Below are positions 32,207 to 35,770 of a stretch of DNA of 35,770 nt, piece after piece (the stretch's first letter is position 1; the number at the start of each line of letters is the position of its first letter). A model generated the notes under the pieces. The model searched no databases, was not told where the DNA came from, and saw nothing but the letters and a program-made list of their open reading frames with translations. Where the stretch lies: NCBI GenBank assembly GCA_946539105.1, contig CAMNHG010000002.1:1-35770 (forward strand), given 5' to 3'. The translations under genes were made by a program, and so were the position numbers. This DNA is from an uncultured Clostridia bacterium (GTDB taxonomy: Bacteria; Bacillota; Clostridia; Oscillospirales; Acutalibacteraceae).

Positions 32207-33935
32207 ACTTCTTTTTAAATTCCGTGATTCTGCCTGCGGCAAACTTCTGAATCATTGCCGCGTCAAGCGCGTCAACATTTCCGTCGCCGTTGACGTCGCA
32301 TAAGGCTTTCTGTTCATCGGTGAGCGCGATTTTGTCAACCGCTGCCTTTTGAACAATACTCGCGTCGAGAATATCAACATTTCCGTCACCGTTAGCGTCT
32401 CCGGTTACGCCCTGATTGTCCTTAATCTCCTCAAACACCGCACAGATATATCTCAGCGGCTCGCTGTCACCAGGAACAACCGTCTCGCCGGGCTTGTAGG
32501 TATAGCTTATATCTGTCGAGATAACGTCTCCCTCATACTTCGGGAGCTCATCACCCGGTCCCCATTCAATGCGGACGTGATACCAGCCCTTGAATTTATA
32601 TCCCTCATCGGGTTTGGCGTTAACGGTAATTTCGTCGCCCTTCCAGAACGCGACTACTTCTCCGACAGAAACATAGTTATTGCCGTCCTTGGGCTTAATA
32701 TATCCGTCGTCGTTCCATGTCGGGGTGTATTCAACGGAAGCCCTGCCTCCGTCCGCAACCCAAACCTGAATCTGGTCGCCCTGTCGCTGAACTCCGGTGT
32801 ACTCAAATTTCGCGCAGATGTAGGGATAATTGTACGAGTTAAAAACATAGGGATTTTCCGTTGTAATCAGCTCGTCGGTGAACATCTCATCATATGAAGA
32901 AGCGTTCACGTCGCCCTTGTACCAGCCCTTGAAAATATATCCCGATTCAGAGATTGCTGTCAGCGTTACCTCCGCACCCTGCGGAACCCCGTAAGGCTGT
33001 GTCCAGTCTCCTTCGTATTCATCGCTCCAAAAATCAACTTGTCCGCCCTCGGTGCTGAGCACGTGAATATAGCTCATATCGTCAAAGGTAGTTTTCGGAA
33101 CAACAACGCTGATTTTCAGCCTGAGGTAATCTACGCCGTCAAAGGTCTTTGAACCGGCAAAAAGAGCACTGCCGTAATTAACAATACAGCCGTCAAAGTG
33201 GTCAAAGCCCTCGTCGATTCCATCGTACAATTTACCTGTCTTTTCAAAGGTGTAACCGTCGTCAGCCTTAATTGTAACGAGCATATAATAGCCCTTGCTT
33301 TCCTCAAAGTCTACATTGTATTCCTCTGTGGTGTACTCATTTGGGCTCTTAATCCAAACCGCGTTTTCAAGCGAGCAGTTCTCGCTGTTAATTTCAACCT
33401 GCGGCGGCGAGGTTTTGCTGTTTGTACCCGCCGTGGGAACGGTTACGGTAAGCTCAACCTCGTCAATAACTCCGCCCACAGGTGCGCTCTCGTCAACCGT
33501 TACGAGTTTATAGTTGACAACATAGTTTGTCACTCTTGCAATCCGGCCCTGAACAACATAAAGATTTTCCCAGTTATCCAAGTCGCCTATGACAATCGCG
33601 TCGTCGCTCTGCTCATAATAAACATTGCCAAAGCTAACCTTATCGACAACGGCGTATGTGTTGCCGTTGAAGAAGTACGAATAGTCCGCAATATCGCCGT
33701 TTGCACCTGCGATACTCTTTACCCTATCCTCAAACTCGGATTTTTTCTGAGCGATGTACGCGGAAAGCTCCACGCCTTCGGGCAAGCTCTCGGTCTCGCT
33801 CGAGCTGTAATTGAAGGTAACGCTGTTCTTTTTAATTTTACCGTCCTCGGCTGCGGATACCGAAATCATACCGATTGACAGCACGCTGATAATCATAGTC
33901 GCGGCGAGCACGATACTCAAAATTTTCTTTTTCAC
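32205..33935 (-). CDS. Secreted type I dockerin protein
   Basis: The 576-residue protein starts at a GTG (33935) with AAAGGATG upstream. It has a signal peptide ending near SVSAA (~29). Beta-sandwich regions follow, and two FKGWY-type repeats (GYIFKGWYKGD and GYKFKGWYHV) like those of Listeria-Bacteroides repeat domains. The C terminus (511-573) is a type I dockerin with two calcium-binding repeats, GDANGDGNVDILDASIVQK and CDVNGDGNVDALDAAMIQK. Dockerins dock proteins onto cohesin-bearing scaffolds. No catalytic domain is recognised, so it may be a structural or binding subunit. A cohesin-like domain occurs in the giant protein at 15130-19929, but a match is unproven. Confidence 0.88.
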   Translation of the reverse strand: MKKKILSIVLAATMIISVLSIGMISVSAAEDGKIKKNSVTFNYSSSETESLPEGVELSAYIAQKKSEFEDRVKSIAGANGDIADYSYFFNGNTYAVVDKVSFGNVYYEQSDDAIVIGDLDNWENLYVVQGRIARVTNYVVNYKLVTVDESAPVGGVIDEVELTVTVPTAGTNSKTSPPQVEINSENCSLENAVWIKSPNEYTTEEYNVDFEESKGYYMLVTIKADDGYTFEKTGKLYDGIDEGFDHFDGCIVNYGSALFAGSKTFDGVDYLRLKISVVVPKTTFDDMSYIHVLSTEGGQVDFWSDEYEGDWTQPYGVPQGAEVTLTAISESGYIFKGWYKGDVNASSYDEMFTDELITTENPYVFNSYNYPYICAKFEYTGVQRQGDQIQVWVADGGRASVEYTPTWNDDGYIKPKDGNNYVSVGEVVAFWKGDEITVNAKPDEGYKFKGWYHVRIEWGPGDELPKYEGDVISTDISYTYKPGETVVPGDSEPLRYICAVFEEIKDNQGVTGDANGDGNVDILDASIVQKAAVDKIALTDEQKALCDVNGDGNVDALDAAMIQKFAAGRITEFKKK

Positions 33936-33966
33936 ATTGACACATCCTTTGCAAATTTATGCTTTA

Positions 33967-33972
33967 ATTATA
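33967..33972 (-). promoter_or_regulatory. Extended -10 promoter of the dockerin gene
   Basis: TATAAT (33972-33967) with TATG before it on the minus strand makes an extended -10. No good -35 is present 17 bases upstream. The start would be ~25 bases before the GTG. Confidence 0.5.
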
Positions 33973-34063
33973 CATAAAATGTGCCTGTCTGTGGTGAAAA
34001 AGCAGGGATAGTTTTAGGATAGGCAGGGTTAAAACCTCGTATATATTTCTAATAAAGAACAAA

Positions 34064-34096
34064 AACCGGCTCGATTCCATCGGAAAAGAGCCGGTT
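34064..34096 (-). terminator. Terminator of the membrane LuxR gene
   Basis: AACCGGCTC (34064-34072) and GAGCCGGTT (34088-34096) are perfect arms. Read leftward, they are followed by TTTTTG, placing a terminator just after the stop at 34114. Confidence 0.85.
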
Positions 34097-34113
34097 CATT
34101 ATTTGTGTAATTT

Positions 34114-35460
34114 TCAGTGAGCTGAGCGGTAAACCATCTTAAGCTCCACCCTGCTTTTGCAGCCTGTCTTTTTCAGCAGGTTGCGCACGTGGAATTTAAT
34201 TGTATTTTCCGAAACGCAAATCTCCTCGGAAATCTCCTTGTTAGTCTTGTCGTCGAGCAACAGTCTGAGCACATCGCGCTCCCTTGCCGAAAGATTGTAA
34301 TTGATTGAGAAGTCGTCAAAAATTTCGCTCTTGTCTTTATGCTCCGCGGCAGGAACATATAAGATTTGAAACAGCCTGATAAACAGAAAAACCGAACCGA
34401 CAAACAGCACGGCGGCTATTGACACAAGAGCGATCTCGCTGTCGGACAAAAGCGCGTTTATCTCAGAGCCGATTGAATCTCCTATCCTGCCTAATAGCAA
34501 TCCGAAGCCCGAAATGTAGATTAACCCTCTGTCCTTTGCGATGTCCGAAAACAAAATCACGCGGTACACCGAGTAAAATCCGAACGCCAAATATCCCAGT
34601 GCCCAAAATACCGCCGTCGAAACAAGCTCTCCCCTGAGTGCCAAGACAATGAACGGAATAACAAGTGCAGCCAACGCGCATACCGCGCCGTATTTGCGGC
34701 TTTTATCCGTGACAAAGCCGGCGGCAACTAAACCTACTGCGTAAAACAAGCGCGAAAGCTCAACTCTCAAGCCGTCCTGAACAGCGGAAGCAGAAAACGC
34801 GAAGCCGATGTTATTAACAAGGCTGAACAGCAAAACGATACCGCCGCAGAGCAACAGCAGACGGCTGAGTTTAATTCGCGGCTTAGCTGCGTTAACGGGC
34901 TGTACAGCTTCGGAAGGCTGAGCTTTAATAAACACAGTCGCCGCAGACAAAACCGCCAAGGCAAAACAGATAATTAAAACTCCGTTTCCGTAGTAGAGCG
35001 AACCGCCTCCGATAACTGATAACAGCCAAGAGCCGATTGTAGCCGCACCGTAGCCGAATCCGAAAGAAACCGCGCGGTGTTCTCCGCCGTTTTCGGTAAG
35101 CTCATTCAGATAAAACCCTGCAATTACTCCGCACAAAAGGCTGAGCAACAATCCGAAAACCGCTGATACAACAAGGCTTCCCGATAATACAACAGGAAAC
35201 AGACAGGCGGTATATCCCAATGTAGAGATTATAAAAATCAGTCTCGGATTTATCCGCTTAAACTTTATTATCAAAGCAAATAATCCGATTCCAACCGCCT
35301 GTAAGGCATATCCTGCAACGTTAGTAAGCTGATATGAAATATCCGCCGAGGTTAGCTCCATAAGGCGGTACATCCAAGCCAAATGTCCCGTTGACGTGAG
35401 CAAAAAGCCTAAAAAAATAACCGCCGTAGTTTTGAAAACAGAAAGGCGAAATCCTTTCAT
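34114..35460 (-). CDS. Membrane-embedded LuxR-family regulator (transporter-like domain plus HTH)
   Basis: The 448-residue protein starts at the ATG at 35460, eight bases after GGAG; a GTG three codons earlier is possible. Residues 1-~375 are about 12 hydrophobic segments, arranged like an MFS transporter. After a charged linker, NLSARERDVLRLLLDDKTNKEISEEICVSENTIKFHVRNLLKKTGCKSRVELK is a complete LuxR/FixJ helix-turn-helix. Transporter-like/LuxR fusions are known in gut Actinobacteria and some Firmicutes and are thought to sense a ligand in the membrane. The target genes are not evident. It has its own promoter and terminator and is not co-oriented in an operon with a partner. Confidence 0.88.
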   Translation of the reverse strand: MKGFRLSVFKTTAVIFLGFLLTSTGHLAWMYRLMELTSADISYQLTNVAGYALQAVGIGLFALIIKFKRINPRLIFIISTLGYTACLFPVVLSGSLVVSAVFGLLLSLLCGVIAGFYLNELTENGGEHRAVSFGFGYGAATIGSWLLSVIGGGSLYYGNGVLIICFALAVLSAATVFIKAQPSEAVQPVNAAKPRIKLSRLLLLCGGIVLLFSLVNNIGFAFSASAVQDGLRVELSRLFYAVGLVAAGFVTDKSRKYGAVCALAALVIPFIVLALRGELVSTAVFWALGYLAFGFYSVYRVILFSDIAKDRGLIYISGFGLLLGRIGDSIGSEINALLSDSEIALVSIAAVLFVGSVFLFIRLFQILYVPAAEHKDKSEIFDDFSINYNLSARERDVLRLLLDDKTNKEISEEICVSENTIKFHVRNLLKKTGCKSRVELKMVYRSAH

Positions 35461-35489
35461 AAATCTCACTCCATTAACTTTCTGATTTT

Positions 35490-35518
35490 ATTATAGCCGA
35501 AGGGCGGTATATTTTCAA
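35490..35518 (-). promoter_or_regulatory. Promoter of the membrane LuxR gene
   Basis: TTGAAA (35518-35513), a 17-base spacer and TATAAT (35495-35490) on the minus strand. The start would be near 35483, about 20 bases before the start codon. Confidence 0.75.
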
Positions 35519-35534
35519 TAGCTTTTTAAAAGAG

Positions 35535-35562
35535 CAAGGACTTGGAGTAAACCAAGCCCTTG
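35535..35562 (-). terminator. Terminator of the DUF1540 gene
   Basis: CAAGGACTTGG (35535-35545) pairs with CCAAGCCCTTG (35552-35562), with one G-U wobble, around AGTAAA. Read leftward it is followed by CTCTTTT, directly after the stop at 35574. Confidence 0.8.
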
Positions 35563-35573
35563 TAGTTTTCTGT

Positions 35574-35753
35574 TTAGCAGCTTCCCTGCTTTGGCATAAA
35601 GCTCTGGCAGTCGGTGCAGGGAACGACGGTCGGGTCGCTCTCGTGAGTACCGACGGTAATTTTATCGAGCGAGCAGTAATCTCTTGTCTGATGATGGTTT
35701 TTACAGCTTGTTACGGTGCACGCAATGCACTGGTTAGCGTAAGTGTTATCCAT
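35574..35753 (-). CDS. DUF1540 Cys-rich small protein
   Basis: The 59-residue protein starts at the ATG at 35753 with AGAGGTG eight bases upstream. It has seven cysteines (9, 12, 17, 27, 46, 49, 59) in C-x2-C-x4-C and C-x2-C patterns. The VPCTDCQSF ending is typical of the DUF1540 family in Clostridia and Bacilli. It is likely metal-binding. The function is unknown, although relatives are often associated with sporulation. The family is inferred by pattern. Confidence 0.85.
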   Translation of the reverse strand: MDNTYANQCIACTVTSCKNHHQTRDYCSLDKITVGTHESDPTVVPCTDCQSFMPKQGSC

Positions 35754-35770
35754 AATTTTCACCTCTGAAT

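Noticed and set aside
1..35770. tRNA or rRNA genes, insertion sequences
   Set aside because: No tRNA-like cloverleaf ends, rRNA stretches or transposase with terminal repeats were recognised, though a tRNA scan was not run.

Overview
The window looks like a chromosomal segment of an anaerobic, spore-forming-lineage gut Clostridium relative (Oscillospiraceae/Ruminococcus-like). This is inferred from a SigG-type sporulation sigma fragment, a type I dockerin protein, Hsp33, a YerC-type TrpR-like repressor, a DUF1540 protein and a Firmicute CpsC/CpsD-type polysaccharide operon. No rRNA, tRNA or CRISPR array was seen.

Left region (1-3840) is accessory DNA. It holds a HEPN/MNT toxin-antitoxin-like pair with a frameshifted HEPN gene, a large serine recombinase (922-2337) and an AAA+/DUF4143 ATPase. 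It ends abruptly where the last ~164 codons of a sporulation sigma factor (SigG type) begin. The SigG match starts cleanly at a Tyr codon at 3843, about residue 94 of the ~260-residue family protein. The N-terminal third is missing and base composition changes sharply at the joint. A serine recombinase beside a well-preserved 3' half of a sporulation sigma gene is the layout of the skin element of sigK, but here the gene is sigG. This is the most interesting observation. The other half would lie left of the window, so the idea is testable but unproven here.

Middle region (4443-28153) is one long leftward polysaccharide operon of about 20 genes, driven by a near-perfect promoter at 28302-28307/28280-28285. 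In order of transcription: CpsC/Wzz-like regulator, CpsD tyrosine kinase, priming sugar-phosphate transferase, HpcH/HpaI aldolase, 2-hydroxyacid dehydrogenase, three glycosyltransferases, EpsG-type polymerase, a 1599-residue secreted phosphodiester glycosidase with cohesin-like and cell-wall-binding-like repeats, three more glycosyltransferases, two ATP-grasp ligases, a divergent DegT-like enzyme, a GNAT acetyltransferase, a DegT/EryC1 aminotransferase, a Wzx-type flippase and a lipoprotein. Together these would make, export and process a capsule or exopolysaccharide. The aldolase/dehydrogenase pair and the ATP-grasp/aminotransferase/GNAT block suggest unusual acyl or amide decorations.

Right region (28521-35753) holds an isolated two-gene phage tail-fibre-like cassette, then the small operon yerC-like/methyltransferase/hslO. 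It continues with a dockerin protein, a membrane-embedded LuxR-type regulator (transporter-like domain plus HTH) and a Cys-rich DUF1540 protein, several with clear promoters and terminators.
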